64,000 bases of DNA from Streptococcus mitis SK579. GTDB taxonomy: Bacteria; Bacillota; Bacilli; Lactobacillales; Streptococcaceae. The notes below the pieces were generated by a model that had not been told where the DNA came from, did no database searches, and saw nothing but the letters and a program-made list of their open reading frames with translations. Position 1 is the first letter of the stretch. Each line of letters opens with the position of its first letter. The stretch lies in NCBI RefSeq assembly GCF_000257905.1, contig NZ_AJJL01000051.1, positions 62,001 to 126,000 on the forward strand, given 5' to 3'. This document shows positions 34,286-42,266 of the stretch, in pieces. The position numbers were made by a program, and so were the translations under genes.

Positions 34286-34401
34286 TATACTCAATGAAAA
34301 TCAAAGAGCAAACTAAGAAACTAGCCGCAGGTTGCTCAAAGCACAGCTTTGAGGTTGCAGATAAAGTTGACGTGGTTTGAAGAGATTTTCGAAGAGTATT
34401 A
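34286..34401. repeat. BOX element with truncated boxA
   Basis: The 116-bp unit reads from TATACTCAATGAAAATCAAAGAGC (boxC end) through a boxB-like segment (CTCAAAGCACAGCTTTGAGGTTGC) to a shortened boxA (TTGACGTGGTTTGAAGAGATTTTC). Its last bases supply the stop codon of the neighbouring 531-aa gene. Confidence 0.85.
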
Positions 34402-35994
34402 CTGGACTTTAAAGGTCTTGAGATAATTGTCTTTTCCTACTTGACCTTCAAAAGCTTTACCATTTTCAAGGTAAGGAAGGTCATCTGATACTGAGGCCTT
34501 GACCTTGTATATCTTGCCATCAACTTTAAAGAAGTAGACGGTATCGCCCTTGATAACAGCTGATTTGAGGTCTGCTACCAGACCCTTGATACTTTCTGTC
34601 GTTGCATTGTCAATTTCAAGGTCGTTTTTATTGGCATACTTGCTGAGCAGCTCTTCCACTGTCGTAGCAACGATAACATTTTGGTACTCGACTGCGTCTA
34701 CCAGGGCATACTCTTTGACCAAGCCAGCATTGTCCTTCAAGCCCATGATGTAGAGAGGCTTGTCATTGAGGTTGATGAGGATTGGGAAGGTTGCCTTGTA
34801 GGATTTCTCCTGAACAGCACCTTCGGCTGATTCACGGGCTGATTCTTCTGTCGCAGAAGCCAAGCTGTACTTAGTGACTTCTCCTGTCCGCATATTTTCA
34901 AGGATAAAACCAAGATTACTTTCATCTGCATTGGCTGATGTCACACCTGTGTATAGATAGATGTCATTACCGATAGACAAGTAATTATAGCCCTTGGTAG
35001 TCTGGGTCACGTTTTTCTTGGAAATCATGGCATTCAAGAAACCATCCTTGTACTTGCCGTTGTAGTTGATTTGCTCAATGGTTTCCTCAGCTGGATAGAC
35101 CCTGTCCACCCATTCTGGAACTTCAGCCAAGCTGTATTCCTTGGTTTCTCCATTTGTGGCATCCAAGATGATGACTGAAACAGGACGGGGAACCGCAAGT
35201 CCAAATTGCTTTTGGTAAACCGTTGCTACATAGAAAGGATTACCCTCATCATCCACCTCAAATGATGGAGTCTTGAAGATCTTGGTTGGATACTTAAAGC
35301 GCAGGTGACGTTTGACATCGCGGTTAAAATACTCTGAATCCGAATACTTGATTGGTGTCTTCAAGTCCACCAAGTCAGCATTGCCTGTTACCATATCTAC
35401 CTTGATATACTCGCCGATTCCCTTGGCCTGATTGTTAAACCATTTGATAGGGTCTGCGTATTCTAGTGGCGTAACCCGATAAGGCTTCCCATCAATCGTC
35501 AATTGGGTATATGTGTCTGCCGCTACGTACTGCGACACCTTATCCGTTAAGGAACCCAAGTAGCGGTCACCAATTTTTTCAGCAGTACTTCTATCTAGAA
35601 TAGGAACCTTACTGGTATCAGTCTTAGGAAATTCAGTAAAATCTTTTTCCGTAACCGTGACTACATTGGCATAATTTTTAGCCTGAAAAATGCTAGAAGT
35701 CACCAAGGAAACCAAAGCTGCCAAGAGAAGAATTCCTCCAATGGAAGCTAAAAGAATTTTCCCTAACCGATTGATTTTGAAACTCTCTAAATTCAAGGCA
35801 GCTTCCGCCTTTCCGTGGCGCACATGAACTGTTTTGACCAGATTTATTCCCTTGCCAAAGCCAAATAAGATTGCTACAAGAAGCAAATGCCCACAGAGGA
35901 AAAAGAGAAATTCCCAGCTGGTTAGATTAAGGGGCGGTAAAAATATATACCAGGTCGTTGCGATAAAAATAAGTTCAAAGACTATTCGTTTCAT
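34399..35994 (-). CDS. 531-aa membrane protein of unknown function
   Basis: The N-terminal ~105 residues hold about three hydrophobic helices (residues ~5-20, 28-46 and 82-101) around a basic loop. The remaining ~425 residues are an extracytoplasmic domain rich in beta structure, with repeated PepSY-like turns (IDGKPYRVTP, LNDKPLYIMGLKD, VDGKIYKVKAS). Homologues are common in streptococci but I know no assigned role. It follows the deformylase-like gene by 11 nt with a GAGG ribosome-binding site, so the two are co-transcribed. Its TAA stop is contributed by the adjacent BOX element, so the original C-terminus may have been altered. Confidence 0.75.
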   Translation of the reverse strand: MKRIVFELIFIATTWYIFLPPLNLTSWEFLFFLCGHLLLVAILFGFGKGINLVKTVHVRHGKAEAALNLESFKINRLGKILLASIGGILLLAALVSLVTSSIFQAKNYANVVTVTEKDFTEFPKTDTSKVPILDRSTAEKIGDRYLGSLTDKVSQYVAADTYTQLTIDGKPYRVTPLEYADPIKWFNNQAKGIGEYIKVDMVTGNADLVDLKTPIKYSDSEYFNRDVKRHLRFKYPTKIFKTPSFEVDDEGNPFYVATVYQKQFGLAVPRPVSVIILDATNGETKEYSLAEVPEWVDRVYPAEETIEQINYNGKYKDGFLNAMISKKNVTQTTKGYNYLSIGNDIYLYTGVTSANADESNLGFILENMRTGEVTKYSLASATEESARESAEGAVQEKSYKATFPILINLNDKPLYIMGLKDNAGLVKEYALVDAVEYQNVIVATTVEELLSKYANKNDLEIDNATTESIKGLVADLKSAVIKGDTVYFFKVDGKIYKVKASVSDDLPYLENGKAFEGQVGKDNYLKTFKVQ

Positions 35995-36005
35995 TTGCTT
36001 TCCTC

Positions 36006-36416
36006 CTAAATGATTCGTCCTTCCAAGTGATCCAGTTCATGCTGGCAAATCTGAGCTGGAAATCCTGTCAAGGTAATGGTCTGTTCCTGCCACTTGCTAT
36101 CACGATAGGCAACCCTTATGGTTTCATAACGCTTAGTAGGTCTCACACCTACTAAGGACAAACAGCATTCTTCTGTCTCATAAGGTCCTTCAGAGGACAG
36201 GAGCACTGGATTAAACATGACCATGGGAACCAAGCCAAGATTAAAGATAATCACGCGCCTCTGCACCCCAATCATATTGGCAGCTAGACCAACACAAGTC
36301 TCACGATTTGCTAAGAGTGTATCCTGCAAATCTCTGGCAAGATAAAGGTCTTCCTGACTTGCCTGCTGAGACACCTGAGATAAAAACAAAATATCCTTCA
36401 CAATTTTCTTTTCCAC
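36006..36416 (-). CDS. Peptide deformylase-like protein
   Basis: A 136-aa protein of the peptide deformylase family, which removes the formyl group from nascent N-terminal Met using a metal. All three motifs are present: VGLAANMIGVQ (motif 1, GxGxAAxQ type), ECCLS (motif 2, usually EGCLS) and HELDHLEG (motif 3, the HExxH metal site). It is shorter than typical deformylase (about 165-205 aa) and motif 2 has Cys for Gly, so it is probably a second, accessory enzyme. The GTG start at 36416 is preceded by AGGAG. Confidence 0.8.
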   Translation of the reverse strand: MEKKIVKDILFLSQVSQQASQEDLYLARDLQDTLLANRETCVGLAANMIGVQRRVIIFNLGLVPMVMFNPVLLSSEGPYETEECCLSLVGVRPTKRYETIRVAYRDSKWQEQTITLTGFPAQICQHELDHLEGRII

Positions 36417-36454
36417 TTCCTCACACTCCTCTTGATCTTTACTATATTATAGCA

Positions 36455-36482
36455 ATTATAGCACAAAAGCTGATAACTGCAA
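36455..36482 (-). promoter_or_regulatory. Promoter of the deformylase-like/membrane protein operon
   Basis: TTGCAG (36482-36477), a 16-nt spacer ending in TGC, then TATAAT (36460-36455) on the minus strand. Confidence 0.65.
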
Positions 36483-36501
36483 GCCCTTTCCCTCAACTGT
36501 A

Positions 36502-36532
36502 GCAAAAAGCCATCCGAAGATGACTTTTTTGC
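36502..36532 (-). terminator. Terminator of the caxP/glutathione transferase operon
   Basis: A stem closed by a UUCG tetraloop (CATC TTCG GATG on the minus strand) and flanked by A and T runs, directly at the stop codon. Confidence 0.8.
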
Positions 36533-37323
36533 TATTTGATTTCTTTATAAGTTACTTCCAAGCCACGCTTAACAGTTGGACGATTGGCAATTTTTTCTGC
36601 CCATTTTACTAAATTCTGGTAACTTGAGGCATCTAAGAATTTTGCAGAACCTTGGTAAAGTTTTCCTTGAACTAACTGTCCATACCAAGACCAGATAGCA
36701 ATATCTGCAATCGTATAGTCATTGCCTGCAATATAAGGTTTCTGAGCCAATTCCTTATCCAATAAATCCAACTGGCGTTTCACTTCCATCGTAAAACGAT
36801 TAATTGGATATTCCAATTTTTCAGGGGCATAATTAAAGAAATGTCCAAATCCCCCACCTAGAAAAGGTGCAGCACCTGCTTGCCAGAATAACCAATTCAA
36901 AACTTCTACCTTTTCCATAGGATTTCTTGGTAAAAAGGCTCCAAATTTCTCAGCAAGATAAAGGAGAATATGAGCAGACTCAAAGACTCTTACATCTTCA
37001 GTACCTGACTGATCCAATAAGGCTGGAATCTTGGAATTTGGATTAAGCTTCACAAAGTCTGATCCGAATTGATCCCCATCCATAATAGCAATCTTATACA
37101 AGTCATAAGCTGCTTGCTCAAAACCAGCTTCTAGTAATTCTTCCAATAATATAGTGACCTTCACACCATTTGGTGTTCCCAGCGAATAAAGTTGAAAAGG
37201 TTGTTCTCCTTTTGGCAAGTTTTGTTCGAAACGCGCACCTGCTGTTGGTCTATTTAGTCCTGTAAAGGCTCCTTGATTACTAGCTTCATCCTGCCATACG
37301 GTCGGTAATTGATATGCTGACAT
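36532..37323 (-). CDS. Glutathione S-transferase, YghU-like (nu class)
   Basis: A 263-aa cytosolic protein with an N-terminal extension, a thioredoxin-like GST domain (FQLYSLGTPNGVKVTILLEELLEAG; NSKIPALLD, then VFESAHILLYLAEKFG) and an all-helical C-terminal domain (YIAGNDYTIADIAIWSWYG). This matches the YghU-type disulphide-bond reductases that act on glutathionylated substrates or organic peroxides. The ATG at 37323 follows GGGAGG. It starts 12 nt after the P-type ATPase gene and ends in a terminator, so both are probably on one transcript. Confidence 0.88.
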   Translation of the reverse strand: MSAYQLPTVWQDEASNQGAFTGLNRPTAGARFEQNLPKGEQPFQLYSLGTPNGVKVTILLEELLEAGFEQAAYDLYKIAIMDGDQFGSDFVKLNPNSKIPALLDQSGTEDVRVFESAHILLYLAEKFGAFLPRNPMEKVEVLNWLFWQAGAAPFLGGGFGHFFNYAPEKLEYPINRFTMEVKRQLDLLDKELAQKPYIAGNDYTIADIAIWSWYGQLVQGKLYQGSAKFLDASSYQNLVKWAEKIANRPTVKRGLEVTYKEIK

Positions 37324-37335
37324 CAGGAACCTCCC

Positions 37336-40032
37336 TTAAATCGCATTCTTATCAAAGCCAAGTTTACGCTGAACAAACTTAACGATTTCGACAATAATAA
37401 TCATTGAGAAGCTTCCAGCCATGACGATTCCCCATTGTGATAAGTCTAGTTTGGTTACATGGAAGATTCCTTCAAGTGGTTCTACGACGATTGTTGCCAT
37501 AAGAAGAATGAAGGATACCAAGATAGACCAGTTGAAGGTCTTAGACTTGAATGGACCAACTGTCAAGATGGACTGGTAAACAGACTTGACATTGTAAGCA
37601 TGGAAGAGCTGAATCAAACCAAGGGTTGCAAAGGCCATAGTAAGGGCATCTGCATGAATGGCATGATTGTCACCCACATGAACTGGGTAAAGAAGGGCAA
37701 GACCATAAACACTCATAACAATAGCTGCTTGGAGTACACCTTGATAGATGATAGAACTGAAAACACCACCTGAGAAGAAGCTTGCCTTGCGTCCACGTGG
37801 TTTATGGTTCATGACACCAGGCTCAGCAGGTTCAACACCTAGTGCAATTGCTGGGAAGGTATCCGTTACTAAGTTGATCCACAAGAGATGAACTGGCTGC
37901 AAGACATCCCAACCAAACAAGGTTGATAGGAAGATGGTTAATACTTCAGCAGTATTGGCAGAAAGCAGGTATTGAATGGTCTTTTGAATGTTTGAGAAGA
38001 CCTTACGTCCTTCTTCAACTGCAACAATGATAGTCGCAAAGTTATCATCTGCAAGAATCATGTCAGAAGCCCCCTTAGAAACCTCTGTACCAGTGATTCC
38101 CATACCGATACCGATATCGGCTGTTTTCAGAGCTGGCGCATCATTGACACCATCACCTGTCATGGCAACGACCTTACCTTGTTTTTGCCAAGCCTTGACG
38201 ATACGAACCTTGTGTTCTGGAGACACACGGGCATAAACAGAGTATTGACCAACGACTTTTTCAAAGGCTTCATCAGATAGTTCGTTGAGCTCAGCACCAG
38301 TTAAAACATGACCTTCTGTATCGTTGACATCAATGATTCCCAAACGTTTGGCAATAGCTTCTGCAGTATCTTGATGGTCACCCGTAATCATGATTGGACG
38401 GATTCCCGCCTCCTTAGCCACACGAACAGCCTCAGCCGCCTCAGGACGTTCAGGGTCAATCATTCCAATCAAACCAGTGAAGATTAAATCATTTTCCAGC
38501 TCTTCAGAAGTGAGATTTTCTGGAATGCTATCGATAATCTTATAAGCTCCTGCAAGGACACGCAAGGCTTGGTGAGCCATTTCAGAGTTGTTTGTGTGAA
38601 TGAGGTTTGTAACCTTCTCATCAATCGGAGCAATATCCCCAGCCTTATCACGAAGAACACAACGTTTCAAAAGTTGGTCTGGCGCACCCTTGACTGCTAC
38701 AAGGAAACGACCATCTGGCAATGGGTGAACCGTTGACATGAGCTTACGGTCAGAGTCAAACGGTAACTCAGCTACACGAGGATACTTCTCTAAGAAACCT
38801 TTGACATCGTAACCCTTGTCCAAGGCATATTGGATAAAGGCTGTTTCGGTTGGGTCACCAATCAGGTTGCCTTCCACATCAATTTTCGTATCATTGGCCA
38901 AGACAACTGAACGAAGAAGGGGCATTTCAAGACCCAGTTCAATATCATCAGCTGAGTCATGTAGGACCGCATCATAGAAGACTTTTTCAACTGTCATCTT
39001 GTTCATAGTTAGCGTACCAGTCTTATCAGAAGCGATGATTTCTGTTGAACCAAGTGTTTCTACTGCTGGTAACTTCCGAACGATAGAGTTACGTTTTGCC
39101 AAAACTTGAGTACCGAGGGCAAGAACGATCGTTACGATAGCAGGAAGTCCTTCCGGGATAGCTGCAACGGCAAGGGCAACAGAGGTCATCAACTCACCAA
39201 GTGGATTTTTTCCTTGAATAAAGACTCCAACTACAAAAGTAACAAGGGCAATGACCAAAATTGCATAGGTCAAGACCTTAGAAAGGTTGTTCAAGTTTTG
39301 TTTGAGTGGTGTATCTGTCTCATCCGCATCTTGAAGCATACCCGCGATATGACCAACTTCTGTATACATCCCTGTATTGACAACAACACCCATTCCACGA
39401 CCATAGGTCACGTTTGAGTTTTGGAAGGCCATGTTGACACGGTCTCCAATACCAGCGTCTTCAGCAAGTTCAACTGTCAAGTCTTTTTCAACTGGAACAG
39501 ACTCACCTGTCAAAGCTGCTTCTTCGATTTTAAGAGAGTTGGCTTCTAGCAAACGTAGGTCTGCTGGTACCACATCACCAGCTTCAAGAGCGACGATATC
39601 ACCTGGTACTAATTCTTTAGAGTCAATCTCAGCCATATGACCATCACGAAGAACGCGAGCAGCTGGACTAGACATGGATTTGAGAGCTTCGATAGCTTCT
39701 TCGGCTTTTCCTTCTTGGTAAACACCAAAGGCAGCATTGATGATTACCACTGCTAAGATGATAATGGCATCTGCGATATCTTCCCCACCAGAAGTCACGA
39801 CTGACAAGATTGCTGCCGCAACTAGGATAATAATCATCAAATCCTTAAATTGCTCGATGAATTTGACCAGTATTGATCGTTTCTCGCCTTCTTCGAGTTC
39901 ATTGTGCCCAAATTCGGCAAGGCGCTTTTCCGCCTCACTTGATGACAAACCTTGCTCGGTTGCATCCACAGCCTTCAAAACCTCTTCAGGGCTCTGAGTG
40001 TAAAACGCTTGGCGTTTTTGTTCTTTTGACAT
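37336..40032 (-). CDS. caxP: P-type cation ATPase (calcium/manganese efflux, CaxP/MgtA)
   Basis: An 898-aa P2A-type ATPase. Visible marks: actuator loop LTGESVPVEKD, phosphorylation site SDKTGTLTMNK, nucleotide-binding KGAPD, hinge MTGDGVNDAPALK, ion-site helix AAIPEGLPAIV, and about ten membrane helices. The pneumococcal homologue (898 aa, CaxP, also called MgtA) exports Ca2+ and is linked to Mn2+ homeostasis; identity of length and of the riboswitch leader supports orthology. I place the start at 40032, after AAGGAGGAG; a longer frame to 40080 would overlap the leader terminator region. Confidence 0.93.
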   Translation of the reverse strand: MSKEQKRQAFYTQSPEEVLKAVDATEQGLSSSEAEKRLAEFGHNELEEGEKRSILVKFIEQFKDLMIIILVAAAILSVVTSGGEDIADAIIILAVVIINAAFGVYQEGKAEEAIEALKSMSSPAARVLRDGHMAEIDSKELVPGDIVALEAGDVVPADLRLLEANSLKIEEAALTGESVPVEKDLTVELAEDAGIGDRVNMAFQNSNVTYGRGMGVVVNTGMYTEVGHIAGMLQDADETDTPLKQNLNNLSKVLTYAILVIALVTFVVGVFIQGKNPLGELMTSVALAVAAIPEGLPAIVTIVLALGTQVLAKRNSIVRKLPAVETLGSTEIIASDKTGTLTMNKMTVEKVFYDAVLHDSADDIELGLEMPLLRSVVLANDTKIDVEGNLIGDPTETAFIQYALDKGYDVKGFLEKYPRVAELPFDSDRKLMSTVHPLPDGRFLVAVKGAPDQLLKRCVLRDKAGDIAPIDEKVTNLIHTNNSEMAHQALRVLAGAYKIIDSIPENLTSEELENDLIFTGLIGMIDPERPEAAEAVRVAKEAGIRPIMITGDHQDTAEAIAKRLGIIDVNDTEGHVLTGAELNELSDEAFEKVVGQYSVYARVSPEHKVRIVKAWQKQGKVVAMTGDGVNDAPALKTADIGIGMGITGTEVSKGASDMILADDNFATIIVAVEEGRKVFSNIQKTIQYLLSANTAEVLTIFLSTLFGWDVLQPVHLLWINLVTDTFPAIALGVEPAEPGVMNHKPRGRKASFFSGGVFSSIIYQGVLQAAIVMSVYGLALLYPVHVGDNHAIHADALTMAFATLGLIQLFHAYNVKSVYQSILTVGPFKSKTFNWSILVSFILLMATIVVEPLEGIFHVTKLDLSQWGIVMAGSFSMIIIVEIVKFVQRKLGFDKNAI

Positions 40033-40100
40033 GTGTCTCCTCCTTGACATTGTGTGCAAAACAGACTCTCTTTTCCTCATCGTATATTTTCACGACAAAC

Positions 40101-40131
40101 AAAAAGAGACCTGTTAATCATAACAAGTCTC
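40101..40131 (-). terminator. Riboswitch-controlled terminator in the caxP leader
   Basis: An 11-bp stem (GAGACTTGTTA/TAACAGGTCTC, with a G-U pair) and a TTTTT run lie between the aptamer-like region and the caxP start. This is the expected expression platform. Confidence 0.75.
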
Positions 40132-40139
40132 GCTGTTTA

Positions 40140-40226
40140 AGATAGTGCCGGAAAGCATACTTCTCAGTATAAAATTCGGAATGACGACACTATCACAGGT
40201 TTCTGCCAGCTACTCCCTTGAGTAGT
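40140..40226 (-). ncRNA. yybP-ykoY family Mn2+ riboswitch
   Basis: The leader of caxP on the minus strand has the yybP-ykoY hallmarks: a GGGAGTAGC segment near its 5' end, a structured middle, and a closing GGCACTATC strand complementary to GATAGTG. An intrinsic terminator follows. In pneumococcus this leader is, as I recall, an experimentally studied Mn2+-sensing riboswitch that turns the ATPase on at high Mn2+. The exact aptamer boundaries are approximate. Confidence 0.75.
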
Positions 40227-40229
40227 TCT

Positions 40230-40257
40230 ATTATACCAAATTTTGAAAAGTTTTCAA
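40230..40257 (-). promoter_or_regulatory. Promoter of the caxP leader
   Basis: TTGAAA (40257-40252), a 16-nt spacer ending in TGG, and TATAAT (40235-40230) on the minus strand. Confidence 0.7.
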
Positions 40258-40269
40258 AGAGTAAAGATT

Positions 40270-41241
40270 CTACAAAATTCTATCCTTATCAAAAGTACGT
40301 TCACTGATAATATATCTAGGACGACGTTTCGTTTCTAGGTAAATCTTTCCAGTATACTCTCCAATTACGCCCAAACTAATCAATTGAACTCCACCAAGTA
40401 AGCTGACTATTGCATAGGTACTTGCCCAACCAGCCACAACCGTACCAGCAAACTTACTCCATACAACCCAAATAATCAATAGAAAACTAAAGAGTGATGT
40501 CAGGACTCCCAGACTTGTAATCAACCTTATCGGTTTGATTGATAAACTAGTAATACCATCCATAGCCAAACCAAGCATTTTAGATAGGGGATAATGGCTC
40601 TCACCAGCAATTCGTTCATGGCGTTTATATGAAACGTAAGAGTATTTAAAACCAACTAAAGGCATTAAACCACGAAGAAAAAGATTAACTTCAGTAAATT
40701 TTTCTAATTCCTTCAAGAATCTTTTAGAAACCAATCGATAGTCGGCATGATTAAAAACGACTTCTGCTCCAAATAGGCGTAAAACTTTATAAAAACCTTC
40801 AGCTGTAATTCGTTTAAAAGCAGAGTCCGTATCACGGTTATCACGTACACCGTAGACAATTTCAGAACCGCCTTTATATTCTTCAATCATTTTATCCATA
40901 CAATTGATATCATCTTGTCCATCGGCATCAATGGTAATGACAATATCAGCAAACTGAATGGCCTCATACATACCTGCAAGTACACTACTTTGATGATCTC
41001 TGTTACGACTTTGCGATACACCAACCACAGAAGGGATGGTTTTAGCATAACTTTCAATCAGTTCCCAAGTCCGATCCTTACTACCATCATTTACATACAT
41101 GATTTTACTAAGAGGATGGATTTCTTCTTTCTTTACTAATTGTTCAATTTTTTCAACAAACATTGGATTAGTATGTGGTAAGACTTGCTCTTCGTTATAA
41201 CATGGAATAACTATATATAAAATTGGCTTTTGTCTACTCAT
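40270..41241 (-). CDS. GtrB/DPM1-like family 2 glycosyltransferase
   Basis: A 323-aa membrane-tethered GT2 enzyme. The N-terminal GT-A domain shows VIPCYNEEQVLP, YVNDGSKDRTWE and the metal/nucleotide site TIDADGQDD. Two C-terminal transmembrane helices follow (residues ~235-300). The family transfers a sugar from a nucleotide donor to polyprenyl phosphate on the inner membrane face, making a lipid-linked donor for modification of surface glycans. It overlaps the upstream acyltransferase by 8 nt and is the last gene of a three-gene operon. No terminator separates it from the caxP promoter. The sugar is unknown. Confidence 0.85.
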   Translation of the reverse strand: MSRQKPILYIVIPCYNEEQVLPHTNPMFVEKIEQLVKKEEIHPLSKIMYVNDGSKDRTWELIESYAKTIPSVVGVSQSRNRDHQSSVLAGMYEAIQFADIVITIDADGQDDINCMDKMIEEYKGGSEIVYGVRDNRDTDSAFKRITAEGFYKVLRLFGAEVVFNHADYRLVSKRFLKELEKFTEVNLFLRGLMPLVGFKYSYVSYKRHERIAGESHYPLSKMLGLAMDGITSLSIKPIRLITSLGVLTSLFSFLLIIWVVWSKFAGTVVAGWASTYAIVSLLGGVQLISLGVIGEYTGKIYLETKRRPRYIISERTFDKDRIL

Positions 41242-42265
41242 CTTTTTCTCCTAATCTTTTTAACCCAAAAGGAAAGTTAGTTCCTCTAAACATCCTGACT
41301 ATCAATTCACAGCCCCAAATTGTCAATATGGCTACAAAAATTGTCGTTATATATTGATTGACAAAAATTCCAGTATATTTAGCAGACAACTCTTTAACTA
41401 ATTTTTCTACCAATACCAGAACTATCGGCGAATGCACTCCATAATAAATCAATGTTTTTTGTCCGATTGATTTCATAATGGAACTCTCTGGAATTGTTTT
41501 AAAGAATATAAGAACACTCCAAATTCCTGAAATAGCTGCCAAGTAAAATAAGAAATAATTTCCAATTTGCTGATAATACAAATCAACAATTTGATAGCCA
41601 CTCACTCGATAGTTTAGTTTACTACTATAATTGGTAAGAATAAGTCCTATCGGTAAAAAGTAAATTGAAAAATACTTTTCTAATTGATGTAAATTATTCT
41701 TAGTCCATACTCCTAGCAAGATAAAAATCATAGCGACAGGAACTAAATCAATATTCCAAATTAAATAATACTCCCTCTCATATACCTTCTGTCCAAGATA
41801 GACTAAAAGCAGGAGAGATAGGATTATTATCACCCACTGACCCAAATTCCATCTTCTCTTTAAAATAAAGTAACTGAAAACATGAGCCAAAAACATCACA
41901 TTCAAAAACCATAATTGAAAATAAATATGCAACCGATCTGAAAGCAGTAACTGTTTTATAAAATGAATAATATTGAAACTCAGAACTTGATCAGGATACA
42001 TGACAAAAAGTTGAAACAGGAAAACAAAACTATTTAGCAAGAAAAAAGGAATGACTAAACTCTTTATCTTATTTAAACAATAGCCTGTGAAAGTTTCATA
42101 CTTTTTAACATTCAAAGTAAAACCAGATAAGAAAAAGAACAATGGTATGTGGAATGCATATAGAAGCAACTTAGCATTATTTGGAACGAAGCTACTATGT
42201 CCAATGATAACTAATATAATCGCTAAACCTTTAGACATATCTATGTAACCAATTCGGTTCTTCAT
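41234..42265 (-). CDS. Acyltransferase family 3 membrane protein
   Basis: A 343-aa polytopic protein with about ten hydrophobic helices. The N-terminus has the acyltransferase-3 (OafA/NodX) signature: RIGYIDMSKGLAIILVIIGH with the active-site His, and HIPLFFFLSGFTL. Such enzymes O-acetylate cell-surface sugars from a cytosolic acetyl donor. It is the middle gene of the AT-rich glycan operon, with its AGGAGG Shine-Dalgarno overlapping the preceding stop. The acceptor is probably the same glycan as that decorated by the neighbouring GT2. Confidence 0.85.
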   Translation of the reverse strand: MKNRIGYIDMSKGLAIILVIIGHSSFVPNNAKLLLYAFHIPLFFFLSGFTLNVKKYETFTGYCLNKIKSLVIPFFLLNSFVFLFQLFVMYPDQVLSFNIIHFIKQLLLSDRLHIYFQLWFLNVMFLAHVFSYFILKRRWNLGQWVIIILSLLLLVYLGQKVYEREYYLIWNIDLVPVAMIFILLGVWTKNNLHQLEKYFSIYFLPIGLILTNYSSKLNYRVSGYQIVDLYYQQIGNYFLFYLAAISGIWSVLIFFKTIPESSIMKSIGQKTLIYYGVHSPIVLVLVEKLVKELSAKYTGIFVNQYITTIFVAILTIWGCELIVRMFRGTNFPFGLKRLGEKDE

Positions 42266-42266
42266 A

